Assembly: GCA_007570785.1 (NCBI GenBank)
Contig: ML660772.1
Location: forward strand, 35,916,225-35,980,224
Direction of reading: 5' to 3'
Source: Antilocapra americana
Lineage: Eukaryota > Chordata > Mammalia > Artiodactyla > Antilocapridae
DNA: 64,000 bases
The notes beneath the pieces are model-generated. The model was given only the letters and a program-made list of their open reading frames with translations. It did no database searches and had not been told where the DNA came from. This document shows, in pieces, positions 13,501 to 28,500 of this stretch (position 1 is the stretch's first letter; each line of letters opens with the position of its first letter). The position numbers and the translations under genes were made by a program.

Positions 13501-16500
13501 CAGTTGTAGTATTTTTAATGGCAGAAATCCTTATAGATATTGAAAATCAAAGAAGTTTCTTGTGCATTGGGTCTATAGCTGAAGGTTGTTAGCTCCCTCC
13601 AGAAGTACCTAAAATATCTCTCTGCTTTCCTATCTTCCAGAACGTTCCCAGCCTCTGGGATAACTAAGCCCACTTGTTTAAGTGGCTAAGAGATAACTTA
13701 GCCCACTTGTTTAGCTCCAAGTCTTTAATAAGAGTCCAGAAACCTAAGACATTCATGCAGGATCAGCTAACGTCAAACTTCTGTGGGGTCAGCTGCTCTC
13801 CATCTAAGCTTACACATGATAACTTCCTATCCTGGGGAACGGAGCTTGTATGTTTTGCAGGGAGAGGAACACAAGCCTGAGTCCTCATCAGCACCCAACT
13901 CCCTTAAGGTCACAGATATCCTGTGTCATGTTTATAAAGACCATTGCCAATCCAACATATATTCATCCATATTTTCACCTAGTAATTTTATTAAGCATTT
14001 GTGTGACTTTTATTTTTTAATTTTTAAATATTTTTTTTCTCTTTTTTTATTTTTTATTAAACATTTTTTTTTATTAGTTTTGCCAAACAATGTTTGAGGC
14101 ATATGAAATTACTCCAGCATGAGACTGGAGCCCTGCATTTTTTTTGGCTGTACCACATGGGATCTTAGTTCCCCGACCAGGCTTTGAGCCAGTGTTCCCT
14201 GCACTGGAAGTGTGGGGTCTTAACTGGACTGCCGGAGAAGTCCTCTTGCATTTTTTGTTTAATTCTTCTCCTACCCCACCCCCTTGGCAACCACCAGTCT
14301 ATTCTCTACATTTCTGATTCTTGTTTCTGTTTCATAGATAGGTTCATTTGTGTCATACTTCAGATTCCATATATAAGTGATAACATATGGTATTTGTTTT
14401 TCTGATGTATTTCACTTAATATGACAATCTCTAGTTGCATCCATATTACTACAAATAGCATTATTTCATTCCTTTTTATGGCTGAGTAGAGTTCCATTGT
14501 ATATATGCACCACATCTTCTTTATCCATTCATCTGCTGATGGGCCTTTATGTTGTTTCCATGTTTTGGCTATTGTGAATAGTGCTGCTATGAACACAGGG
14601 GTGCATGTGTCTTTTTGGACTAGAGTTTTGTTTGGATATATGCCAAGAAGTGGAATTACTGGTTCATATGGTAATCCTATTTTTAATTTTCTGAGGAATC
14701 TCCACACTGTTTTCCACAGTGGCTGTACCAACTTACATTCCCACCAACAGTGTAGGAGGGAATATAAGTTTTCCCCACATCCTCTCTGGCATTTGTTATT
14801 TGCAGACTTTTTAATGATGGCCATTCTGACCAGCATGAGGTGGTAGCTCAGTGTAATCCTGACTTGCATTTCTCTAATAATTAGCACTGTTGAGCATCTT
14901 CTCATGTACCTATTGGCAATCTATACTTCTTCTTTGGAGAAATGTCTCTTTAGGTCTTCTGCTTATTTTCCAGTTGCAGTGGGTTTTTTGCTTTTGTTTT
15001 GTTGTTGTTGAGTTATATGAGCTATTTGTATATTTTTGGAAATTAAGCCCTTGTCAGTCTTAGATCATTTTTTCTTCCATTCTGTAGGTTGTCTTTTCGT
15101 TTTTGTTTATGGTTTCCTTTGCTGTGCAAAAGCTTGTATGATTGATTAAGTCCCATTTGTTTATTTTTTTTTTTTATTTCCATCGTCTTGGGAGACTGAC
15201 CTAAGAAAACATCAGTATGAGTTATACTTACTGGAGAATGTTTTGTTATCGTATGATCTCTTATGGGAGTTTTATGGTGTCATGTCTTAAGTCTTTAAGC
15301 CATTTTGAGTTTAGTTTGTGTATGGTGTGAGGGTGTGTTCTAACTCCATTGATTCACATGCAGGTGTCCAACTTTTCCCAACACCACTTGCTGAAAAGAC
15401 TGTCTTTTCCCCATTGTATAGTCTTGCCTCCTTTATTGAAAATTAACTGACCAAAGGTGTGTGAGTTTATTTCTGGACTGTCTATTCTGTTCCACTTATC
15501 ATATGTCTATTTTTGTGTCAGTACCATAAAGTTTTGATTACTATAGCTTTGGAGTATTGTCTGAAGTCTGAGATGGTTACTTCTGCTTTGTTCTTCTTCT
15601 TCAGCACTACTTCAGTAATTCTGAGTTTGTAATCATTCCATATGAATTTTAGGATTATTTGTTCTAGTTATATGAAAAATGTCATGAGTAACTTGATAGG
15701 GAACATGTTAAATATGTATACTGCTTTGGGCAGTATGGCCATTTTAACAATATTAATTCTTCCAATTCAGGCACATGGGATATCTTTCCATTTCTTTGAA
15801 TCATCTATATAGTTTCCTTTATTAATGTTTTATAGTTCTTATACTATATAAGTCTTTCATCTCCTTGGTCAGGTTTATTCCTAAGTATTTTATTTTGGGA
15901 GATATGGTTTTAAAACATATATATATACACACACACACATACACACACACACACATACGGATATTTTTTACATTCTCTTTCTGATATTTCATCACTGGTA
16001 CAGAGAAATGCAACCAATTTCTGCATGTTAATCTTGTATCCTGTTACCTTGCTGAATTCATTTATCAGTTCTGGTAGTTTTTGTGTGGAGTCTTTAGAAT
16101 TTTTCTCTATATAATTATCATATTATCTGCATATAATACAATTTCACCTCTTCCCTTCCAATTTGGATACCTTTTATTTCTTGTCTGATTTCTGTGACTA
16201 GAACTTCCAATACTATGTTGACTAGAAGAGGTGAGAACAGGCATCTTTGTCTTGTCCCAGATTTTAGTGGGAAGGCTTTAGGTTTTTCACCATGAGTATG
16301 ATTATATTGGCTATGGGGAAACCAGCATTTTTTACTCCTTCAAATAGCTGTCTAAATCCCCAGCACCAAAATGATGATCTGCTTTCTCCCCACTAGTCTG
16401 AATGCCACATCAATCATTTAATAATTTCACATATTCATGGATTTCATCCCAGATTTTCTTTTCTGTTTTACTTTTAGAGATCAGCAGTTGAGAGTTTTCC

Positions 16501-19500
16501 ACTAATAACACAAATTTTAATTATTATGATTTAAAAATACAAGGCAAATTACATACTACTCCTTTTAAAATGACGTATTGATTTTTAAAAATTACTTACC
16601 TTACACATAGGCACTTTTCCCTTAGAATACTACAGATAACTACTGGTAAAAGTTGGGTATCTTTCCAGATCTCAGCAAACAAAAAGAACACATTTTACAT
16701 ATATAAATGTGTGCAGGAAAAAAAGACATTTTAAAATATAATTAATATCATGTTGTTTATGTAGTGTTTTGATGTGCCAATAAATGATTTTAAAACTCGT
16801 AAGTTCCCTTTGAGTATTGCTTTGTGTTAATTACACAGGTTTTGGTATCAATGTGATATAATTGTTGTTCAATTATCACTTTTCTTTAAAGTCCTTCTTA
16901 CTCTAGAATGTATTAAAATGTGTAATTTAAATACCTGCTTTTATGCATTGAGGAGGCTTTTGTTTGTTAAATTCTAAGTTTGTTACATTTTTTTCCCTTT
17001 ATAATATTGTGTTAGTTTTGCCATACATTGACATGAATCCACCATGGGTATACATGTGTTCCCCTTCCAGAACCCCCCTCCTGCCTCCCTTCCGATTCCA
17101 TCCCTCTGGGTCATGCCGGTGCACCAGCCCTGAGCATCAAACCTGGGCTGGCGATTCATTTCACATATGATAATTTACATGTTTCAATGCTGTTCTCCCA
17201 TATCATCCCACCCTCGCCCTCTCCCATAGAGTCCAAAAGACTGTTCTATACATCTGCGTTTCTTTTGCTGTCTCGCATACAGGGTTATCGTTACCATCTT
17301 TCTAAATTCCATATAAATGCGTTAGTATACTGTATCTTTGTTTTTCCTTCTGGCTTACTTTACTCTGTACAATAGGCTCCAGTGTCATCCACCTCAGTAG
17401 AACTGATTCGAATGTATTCTTTTTAATGGCTGAGTAATATCCCATTGTGTATATGTATCACAGCTTCCTTATCTATTCATCTGCTGATGGACATCTAGGC
17501 TGCTTCCATGTCCTGGCTATTGTAAACAGTGTGACGATGAACACTGGGGTACACGTGTCTCTTTCAATTCTGGTTTTCTCGGTGTGTATGCCCAGCAGTG
17601 GGATTGCTGGGTCAGATGGCAGTTACATTTTGATTAGTGAAAGTGTTCTACATAACTTTTTAAAAGGGAATTTGTTAAGGCTTCCTATATGGGCTAGGAC
17701 ACTACTATAAAAATAATCCATGTGTATCTGAAAATAATCTATATAAATTATGTTGGAGTCAGAATTCTAGATAAATATGAATTAGACATGCTTGTTAAAT
17801 GTTATCTGAATTTCCTATACCTTTACTTTTTGTCTTAATACATTTATACTAAAGACTCAAATATAATTATAGATTTTCTATTTCCTTTCCAGTTCTATAA
17901 TTTTCATTTGATATGTATTAAAGCCATTTATATTAAAATTGTTCTTGTTAATTTTTTTGCTTTTATCAAAGTGAACACTTCCTCATTTTCCTGTAAATAA
18001 TTTATTATCCCAGAGAGTTTCTGGGTTTTTTTTGGTCTTGGCATCTACCAGGTATAGGTATTTTCTAAATGAATATTTTTCATTTTATTTTCAACCTTTA
18101 TGTATTACTGTATTTTAGCTAGGATTTCATTGGGTTTTGGTTTTAGCCATGGCTTCCTCGGTTGCTCAGCTGGTAAAGAACCTGCCTGCGATGCAGAAGA
18201 CCCTGGCTTGATCTCTGGGTTGGAAAGATTCCTGGAGAAGGGAATGGCTACCCACTCCAGTATTCTTGCCTAGAGAATTCCATGGATAGAGGAGCCTGGC
18301 GGGCTGTAGTCCACAGGGCTGCAAAGAGTCAGACATGACTAAGCACAGCACAACAACCCAACACAGCCCATTATCTTTGTTAAACAGTCGGACACAACTG
18401 AGTGACTTTCACTTCACTTCACTTTAGCCATATGTGAGTTAATATTATATTTTAATCAGTGAGCTTTACCAGCTAGCCTTCTTTTATATTAATATGGTTA
18501 AATTTATTTCTGACATTATATTTTTGCACTTTTTATTTATCATGTTTCCCTTTTAAGTCTTGTCGGACTGAATCAAGTTCTATATGTTCTATCCACCCTC
18601 TAGCACCACTGCTGCCCCTTGATCTGAAAGCTTTGAACAGTCCTTCTTTTCTTCTAGTTCAGCAGTCTCTCCTTATCCACAGGGGGATATGCTCCAAAGC
18701 CCCCAGTGGATACCTGGACAGTGGATGGTACCAAACCCTACATATACTACGTTTTTTTCTATACTAACGGGAGGGTAGCATACACAGTGTGGATATGCAG
18801 GACAAGGGGATGATTCATATCCTGGGTGGGGGAGCAAGATATTTAATAACATTACACAGAATGGCATGCAGTTTAAAACTTATGAATTGTTTATTTCTCC
18901 AATCTGCCATTTAATATTTTCAGACTGTAGTTGACTATAGGTGAGTGAAACTACACAAAGCAAAACAGTAGATAAGGGGGGAACATTGTGCTTATTACTT
19001 CTAAATCCTTTTTACCCCTTTTTCCTAACATCCTTCACCTTACCATTTAACAACTAAAGTGAATAACTTTGGTCTCATCTGAATGGAGAAGTTTGCTTTT
19101 GTTTTGCTTCATTCTTTTCTCAGCCACTCACATTCCAAACTTGCTATCATGAAAATTTAGTATACCATATACATTTTTTCTCTCTTTTTTATGGTCAATA
19201 GTTATTTAGATTTACCAATATATTTACTAATTTCTTTGTTGAACATTATATGTTATATTTCACTACTTCTGAGTTTATTTTCCGTTTTGTAACTAACTTT
19301 CAAGATTTAATTTTAAGAGTCAGTTGAACACAATTCTTGACTGGGTAGCACTTTTCTCTGAAATTGTGGGAGGTATTTTAGTTTATCAAATGACTGGAAT
19401 CACCTATTGGCATTTAATGAGTGAGGGCAAGGGCTACTAAATATCCTGTAATACACAGTATAATCCCACTCAAAATGTCACTTGTCAATTGTACCTTTGC

Positions 19501-22500
19501 TTAAGATGATAACTTTTAAGTTCTTACAGATAAGAAAATGTCTTTATTTTTGCCTTCACTCTTGAATGACAGAATGGCTAAACATAGAATTATAGTTCAG
19601 AGTTTATTCCTCAGACCATTTGTCTTCTTCCATATATAGTTGTTATTAAGAATTCTAATGTCAGATGGTAATTTCTTGATAAGAACTGTCTTAGTGAGCT
19701 GTCTTTTCTATAGGTAATATTTAGGAATTTTGCCTTTATTCTTGATATTTTAAAGTTTATTATGATGTGCCTCTGTGTGTGGTGCTCAGTTGTGTCTGAC
19801 TTTTTGTGAGCCCATGGACTGTAGCCTGCCAGACTCCTCTGTCCGAGGGATTTCCCAGGCAAGAATACTAGAGTAGGTTGCCATGCCCTCTTCCAAGGGA
19901 TCCTCCCAATCCAGGGATCAAAGCCATGTCTCTTCCATCTCCTGCATTGGTAGGCAGGTTTTTTACTACTGCACCATCTGGGAAGCCATGATGTATCTAT
20001 ATATTTTAAGTTAAAATATAAGTTATATATCTTCATCATTATGTGTATAAATTTTAGTTTGCACTTGGTAGATCTTTCAATCCTAGGATTTATATGTTCA
20101 GCTTGGGAACATTCTTAGCCATGACTACTTCAAATATAGTTAGTTTATCTTCCATTTTCTCCTTCTGGAACTCTTATTAGGGCAGATGTTGTAACTTCTG
20201 GTGAGGTTCTCCATGTCTCTTACCTTTTCCTTTGTAACTTTTTGTGTTGTATAATGCTGGAGATTTCCTCACATCTATCTTCCAGTCTACTCATTAGTTC
20301 TTGAGCTGAGTGTCATCTGCTAGTCTTCATACACACTTAGGTTAATATTCAATAGCAGTTTGTTTTTCATAATTCACTCTGTTTCATAATTCCTGTTTGC
20401 TATTTTGTGGAAGAAAATCCCTCTTTTATTCCTCAGAGGAATATAGTCCTTTTTAGATTCTTCTGTTTTTTCCACTGTATCTAATCTAAGTGAATCTTTT
20501 GTTAGATTGTTTTGCGGTGCTTACATTCTCTAGGTTTTGATGCTTTGTGGTTATGATCTTCTCCGACTTCTGGGTGGCACAGCGGTAAAGAATCTGCATG
20601 CTAATGCAGGAGATGCAAGACACCAATGCAGCAGAGGCAAGAGATGCAGGTTGATCCCTGGGTCAGGAAGATTCCCTGGAGTAGGAAATGGCAACCCACT
20701 GCAGTATTCTTGCCTGGAAAATTCCATGGACAGAGGAGCCTGGCAGGCTATAGTCCATAGGGTCAAACATGACTGAGCAACTGAGCACACCCATCTTCTG
20801 GCCTAAAAAGACTCCTTCAGCATGGAAATCTCAAGCCAACAACCCTGGCCTGAACTATCAGTAATGCAGTTCTTAGGGATTACCAGAGAGGGTTCCCATT
20901 TCTTTCTTTCTTTAGGGAGTGACTCCTTTTCCAATCCAGAGATAACTCCCTTTCTTGTTTCAAACAGAAGTTTATTAAAACTTTAAGGATGTCTAAAGAT
21001 TGCTGTGGAAGGGCAAAACTTTAACATATGTTCAGTTTAACATCTTGAAGTCATAAAATTATTTTTCAGAAAATTCCTGGTCTTTTATTGGTCATGTTTT
21101 TCTTTCAGAATTTTTAGAATCATTTCATCAAGTTAAAACAATTCCCCTGGCACTCTGAAAAAGATGTTTAATTTTACAAACTAATTTAGATTTAAAAAAC
21201 GTCTTTTTTAATGCTGAATCACCCAGCCAAGGACATGACATGGCTATTTATTCAATCTCTTTTTGTTTTAGTCAGTATAGTTTTAAACTTCTCTTCATTT
21301 GGATCCTTCACATTTTTTTTTACATTTACCTTCAGATATTTGGTTTTTTTTTGCTTGTGAGACTTGGATCTATTCTCCAATTCTCCTAAAGCTGGCTCTT
21401 ATTTGCAAATTGGAAGCTGACTGCATTTTGCATATTAGGTAAAAGAAAACTAGTTGACTTTATGATTACTATTTCGAACAGTTTCTGAGTTCATGCTCGG
21501 GTTTACCAAGTACATATTCATATAATCTAAACTATAAATGTGCCTCCTCTTTCCTAATAAAAAAGACCTTCATAGTTTGATCAAAGGTAAGATAGTTCAG
21601 TGGCTTAGAACAGTGGCTGGTGATTTTTTCCTGTAAAGGGTATGAGAGTAAATTATTTTAGGCTTAGTGGGGCATATAGGGCTGTGTCAAAACCACTCAA
21701 CTGCTACCGCAGCACAGAAGTGGTCACAGACAATACATAAAGGAATGAGCATGGCTCTGTTCCAATCACACTTTAAAGGACTGCAAAAATCCTAGATTAG
21801 AGTATAAGAAGTATATCTAGAAGTAAAGTTGATCAGCCAAAGTTAAAATCTAGTCTTCAGTATTTATTGGCCATGTAACCTTAGGCAAGTTATCTTAAAC
21901 TGTCATTGTCTCAGTTTCTACAACTTTACATAGTATAAAAAATAGTTTCTACATTTGTGGCACCTATTTGTGATATTATCATAATCTGTGGTAATGAAAT
22001 AATAATGTTCAATAATCAGAACAGTACTAGGCATAAAATAAATGCTCTGTCATTATTAGCTATTTCTACTATTATTTGTATCTGTTGTTTTCTTCTCTTA
22101 CCCTATAGTTCCCAAAACACTGTAAGACAAAGAGCTTATCATAAGCGTCCATGAAGAACTATTCATCTAATCAAATTTTACTAAGTTTACAAAAATCAGA
22201 ATAAGATTTTAAGTTTTATAAAAACACCATTCTGGCACCTATTATGATGATTACCTCATTTTTAAAAAGCTCTTGACATATTTATAGAATTTATTTCCCT
22301 AATACTGAAACATTTTCCTATGTAATAGAAATTGTGACATGAATCCCACTTGATCATTATATATTATTTATTCATTGTGCAGATAACATTCACCTTGTTG
22401 ATACTTTATTAAGGAATTTTGTATTTATAATCATAAATGAGATTGATCTATAAGTCTGTTGGAGTGGATAATTCTTTTACTGGATTTCAAAATTAGAATT

Positions 22501-25500
22501 ATGTTTGTTTTATTTAAAAAAAACTGAAAGACTTCTCTCTTTTTATACTCTGGAATTATTCAAGTTGTGTTAGCGTAATCTATTCCTTAGAAGTTTAAGA
22601 AATGACCTGTTAAACTCTCTGAGTCCAGGACAGTTTTTGGAAGTTAGCTTTATGACAGTTTTTCTCAAAAGACATATAAGAATCACAACATAAAATTTAA
22701 AAAAACATAAATAGATAAAAAAACAAACTAGAAATAGCACCTTCAACATATGTAGTAAGCTAAAAGATTCAATAAACAAAAAGGTATTATAAATCAATAA
22801 GACATGTGTGGACCATCAAATAGAAAAATGGTCAAAAAAGGTCAGACATAATTAATAGAAATACCTATAAATCACTAATAAAAATGTGGAAGACTAATCA
22901 ATTGTTATTGAAAAGCATACAGATGAAAATGAAGTATTATTTACAAATCATACTGGAAGATTTAGAATATCAAAATATCCAGTGATATCATTATGTAGGT
23001 TCTTTCAAATACTGTGGGAGGTAGTATAACATGATTCCATTTGTCAGAAAACAATTTGGCAGTGTCTATCACAATTCTAAATACAATCTTTTAGACAGAA
23101 ATTCCATTTTAGGAATATATTCTATAGAAAACCTACCCAAGTTGACAGAGATGTTCACTGTAGCATTTTTATATTAAAAACCTGAAAATAACCCAAATGT
23201 TCTTCAATAAAATATTAGGTTAAGTAAGGATATCACATCCATCCATACGGTAAAATGTAATATAAAATATAGTAAAATTTTATATACTGGCAAGTATAGT
23301 GTCCATGAAACACTGTTTAAATAAGTCAGTTGAAATATAGGACAAAATCCCATTTAAAAACAAAGGAAAACAAAAGAAAAATGCTAACACATGGAAGAAG
23401 TTCTGTAAGAATACATAACGACCAACTACATTATAGGGAAAACAGAAGACTTTTCACCTAAGTTAAATATTGTTTTAAAAATGTAATAAGAATCTTTTAT
23501 GACTAGAATTTTAAATAAAAATAAAATTTGGAAACTATCTGGAGGTATATTGGAACTAATCTTCAAATTCAGGCAAAATTACTTGCTAATTTTAATTCTT
23601 TGGTAAGAGCAAATCTTTTAGATGGACCTCCTGGCCCCACTTCATCCTCAACTGCTGACAGAATAACCTTTATAAAATACTAATATATTCAGTCTTAAAG
23701 TTGTTCAATAGCTTTCAGGATGAAATTCATCTATTTCAGCATGGATCACACAGGTTACAGGTTATATGTAACTGCTAAATTCTGATTCATTTTCTACTCT
23801 TATATGATCTGCTTACATAACTTAAAATTGCCCAAATGAATTATGCTCTCGCGTCCTTCTCTGTCTGTACATGCACCATCTTCTACAGTGAATATTCCAT
23901 TCTACCATCTTCAGCTGGCCAAATCCCACTCATTCTTCAAATCTCAGTTCAAAAGATAAATCTTCAGAGAGCTTTTACTTGTCTTCTACATCTCAGTTAA
24001 ATTCTAATTTCTATTCTCAGAAACACTCTTAATCATCTATAATCTTACACTGTTGTAAATCACTATAGTATTATAATATCTTCTATTATATTATCAAATA
24101 CAGTAGAGGCAGGGACCGAGTCATACATCTAGTATCTCTTTGTACTTAGCACATATTGCTTAACAAAACCTAGTTGAATTTACTAGTGATACTAAGTTTG
24201 TTTTTTAATTCAACTATCAAATGTTCTCAGAACTGTTAGTAATCAAGAGTTGGCTAAAAAGAATAAAAATTATGCAGAATTTTTTTAGTGGATGATAGAG
24301 CCTTTAATACGTTTCTAGTTATTTCTTTTCAATAAAACCTCCACTAGAGGGCATACAAAGAAAAGCAGAACCAAAATGCTCAAGTATGACAGCAGGAAAA
24401 AAAATACCTTCTTAGTGGTATCTTTATTACTTCTCTGTACTAAGGAAAAAACAGCTAGTTTGTCTCCCTGTCACATTTTTTACTGTACATGTCAGTGTTA
24501 TCTACTATTTTTAGTCCCAGCTTTTAGCTGGTAGATTAATGAAATATATATGATAAAGGAGATTTTGAAAATCATAAAAGACTCTGAATTGAACATTCAT
24601 TTCCAATTATTACAATAGTTTTATGACATCACTAACCAAAGCTATAAAAGCTGATAAAATACAAAATATGTTTGAAGGCACTGTAGTAGATCGAGGCAGC
24701 TAAAATAGGAAAAGCCAGGATCCTGGAGAGAAAAAGAAGCATTTACTGAATTGAGTCCTACATTCTTTGACAGGTTTTCCCTTGTGACATTTTCCAATTC
24801 CTGGGTGACATAAGTAGGCCTTATTTTAGCTAGAGACAGTCTGGAATAAAGGGAATAGCAGAAAAGTGGCCCTGCAGAGAAGGATCTTTTGCTGGGCTTT
24901 TACCTTCAAGGCATTCTTAAACTACACAAAATATGTGTAGGAAGGGAGAAAGGCAGACCACAAATGAGACATTAAAAGGCTGAAAAGTTGAGACGGGCTT
25001 TCAGAGAAGTTGCTCAGTCGTGTCTGATTCTTTGCAACACCATGGATTGTAGCCTATGAGGCTCCTCTGTCCATGGGATTTTCCAGGCAAGAATACTGGA
25101 GCAGGTTGCCATTTCCTTCTCCAGAGGATCCTTCTGGCCCAGGGACTGAACCCAGGTCTCCTGCATTGCAGGCAGGCACTTTACCGTTACAACACTCATA
25201 AAACTGAGGTGACAAAATCCGGCATTCATGAGCCTCAAATGGAGAAGGTGCTCAAGTAAACCCCTAAATTTGAGTTAAGACCATGAAGAAGTATAGGGGA
25301 AACAGACTAAACCCAATACCCAGACATGAACCAATGTAGAACCCTGATCTAATCAGGGATTAACTGCCAATCAGGAAAAATACTAAGTATTTTTTAGAAG
25401 CAGACAGACCTATACAAATGTTCATACATTATTCAATCAAAAATTATTAGGCATATTAACAGACAACCAAGTGACCAAAAGAAAGAAATGATATAAACAG

Positions 25501-28500
25501 ACACACAGAAATTATGAGAAACACAAAAATTAGTGTGATAAATATGCTTAAGAAATAGAAGACCAAATGAAAAATTTAACTAGAAACCCAAATTTCAGGG
25601 AAAAAACAGAGCAAAGCAGAAATTTTGGACAGAAAATAGGATTACTAAAATTAAGAAGGTAATAATACATGGGTTTAATAGAAGATGAACTATAGGAGAA
25701 GAGGATTAGTCACCTGGAAACTAGGCCAGGAGAAAATACCCAGGAAACTACTGTAATAAATGGAGAGGAAAAAGATGGAAACTAAGGAAAAGAGACATAC
25801 ATGATATGGGTGTAATAGTATAAATCTAGAGAGGAGAGGGAGCATGAAACAAAAGCAGTTTCTTAATACTAAAAATATGATGAAATATATCAAGCAACAG
25901 ATTCAAGTTCAATGAACCTCAAGCTAGACAAATTCAAAGGAAAGCAAACCTAGGGATATACATAGCAGAGGTGCCCAAAACAAGAGACAAATAGAAAATC
26001 TTAAAATCTATCATGATAAAGTCAACACATTCAAAGCATCAGTAAGAATAACAGCTAGCTGGCTTTTCAATAGAAACAATGGAGGCCGGGAGACAACTAT
26101 AATAGCTTTAAAATACTAAAAGGAAACTAACTCCTAACCTAGGAATCTATGCTCAATGAAAATAACTTTGCAAATTAAAGTGAAATAAAAAGGTTTTCAG
26201 ACAAAAAGACTTTGTCACCAGCAAATCAACTAAAGAAGGTTTTCAGAAGAAAATGACCCCTGATTGAAACATGAAAATACAGGGATGACATGAAGAGGAC
26301 CAGAAATGATTATGGGAGTAAATCTAAATATAACTAGATAATAATGACAACATAGTTGAAAACAATAAAATGATGATAATAACATATTGTGAGGCTTAAA
26401 AATACAGATAGATTTGGAACACATGACAACAGCACAAAGGGGTGGAATGGGCAAATGGAGTTAAAATACTCTAAGATTATTGCCATTGTCTAGGAATTGG
26501 CAAAAGTACTCATTTATAACAGATTCTAAGAAGTAGAGAGTACATGTTATAAATTATAGCCATTCAAAGAATAATAGAATGAGTGATAGCAAGATAGGAA
26601 ACTGCAATAAATAAGAAGATTAATCTAAAAACAATCTTGGAAAAAAGAACACAAATTAAATGGAATGGATATATCAGTATGTACCTTATATGTGAATGGA
26701 CTAAATATTAAAAGCTAAAAGTAAAAGTTAGGGAGGACGGGGGGTGGTTCTGGAGGGGGAGCATATGTATACCCATGGTGGTTTCATGTCAATGTATGGC
26801 AAAACCAACACAATAAAGTAAAGAAAATTTAAAAAGAAAATTAAAAAAAAAGTAAAAGTTAAAAGTAAACTGTTATTAAGCAATCTGGATTTAAAATGAA
26901 CTATACTGCTTACTTTATATAAAAATACACAGAAAGGCTGAAAGCTAAAACAGTGGAAGAGGACACATTATACAAACACTAACTAAAAGAAAGCTCACAT
27001 TACCACACTAGAATTAGAGCATTAGATATTGTAATAAAAAAGAATTCCTAGACATACAGAGGAGTACACTTCATAAGAGTAAAAATGTTAACACATCAGG
27101 AATATGATGGCCTTAAAAACATACACTTCCCTGGTGGCTCAGATAGTAAAGTACCTGCCTACAATGTGAGAGACCTGGGTTCAATCCCTGGGTCAGGAAG
27201 ATCTGGAGAAGGAAATGGCAACCTGCTCCAGTGTTCTTGCCTGGAAAATCCCATGGACGGAAGAGCCTGGTAGGCTACAGTCCATGGGGTCGCAAAGAGT
27301 CGGACAGGACTAAGCAACTTCACTTTCACTTGAAAAAACAAAAGGAAAAGTTCAACAAAATACAAATCACAGTAACTGGTAGAGCTAGCAAGCAAAAATA
27401 TCAGTAGTCATTTAGAAGCTCTGAGCAATGAAACTAATAAATGTTGTCTAATTAATACACATAGACCATTTATATCCAACTTTGCCAAATTACATTCTTT
27501 GCTAGTATACATGGAACTTTTGCAAAAACTGCCATAGGCTGGGGCATGAAGAAAGTCTCAACAAATTTCAAAGATCTGAAACCATACAGAATATGTTCTC
27601 TGACAACTGTGGAATCTGACTAGAAATCAATTTAAAACATTAAAAAAAACCTAGAAGAATAAATAAGTGGATATATGAAGTATTTCTCAGCAGTAAAAAC
27701 ATGAACTATTGTTAAGGACTATTCATTTCAACATGGATATATCTAAAAACTGTTAAGCTGAGTTCAAGAATTCAGACACAAATGCAAAATAAAAAAAAAA
27801 TTCTAAAAAGAATTCAGATATCAAGGATTTATAATGTATCAATTACTAACACAAAACACTAAACCAGCGTAGAGAAGGAAAAACAAGAGTGGGTGCCTCT
27901 AGGGTTCAGGAGATTGTCTCAGACAGCACTTTAAGGAACTTCCTAGGGCAATGGAAAAATATTCTCCATTTGAAAGGGATGTGAGCTACACTGGTATATA
28001 CATTCATCACAATTCACATTTACACTTAAGATTTACATATTTCACTTTATAAATCAGATCTCAATTAAAAAATGGAATTAAAATTATCCCAAATTTTATT
28101 ATACAATCTGTACAGAAGGATGGATGATTATATGTATATACATTTGGGTTATTTTATATTTCATATTAGTTCAGTATCACTTCAGTCACTCAGTCGTGTC
28201 CGACTCTTTGTGACCCCATGAACCGCAGCACGCCAGGCCTCCCCGTCCATCACCAACTCCCAGAGTCCACCCAACCCCATGTCCATATAGTCGGTGATGC
28301 CATCTAGCTATCTCATCCTCTGTCTTCCCCTTCTCCTGCCCCCAATCCTTGCCAGCATCAGAGTCTTTTCCAATGAGTCAACCCTTAGCATGCGGTGGCC
28401 AAATTATTGGAGTTTCAGCTTCAACATCAGTCTTTCCAATGAACACCCAGGACTGATCTCCTTTAGGATGGACTTGTTGGATCTCTTTGCAGTCCAAAGG

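Larger units (their letters stand above)
25400..28085 (+). repeat. old L1M, fragmented
   Basis: Degraded plus-strand L1M: ORF1-end-like sequence at about 25930-26250 (acaatggaggccgggagac), endonuclease-region text at 27000-27120 and 27340-27680, and a 3' UTR-like end at 27690-28085. It is split by a young L1 tail (26731-26847) and a SINE (27121-27332). Confidence 0.5.

Noticed and set aside
15920..15957. TA/CA microsatellite as a possible regulatory element
   Set aside because: A simple repeat inside a dead antisense L1; nothing indicates function.
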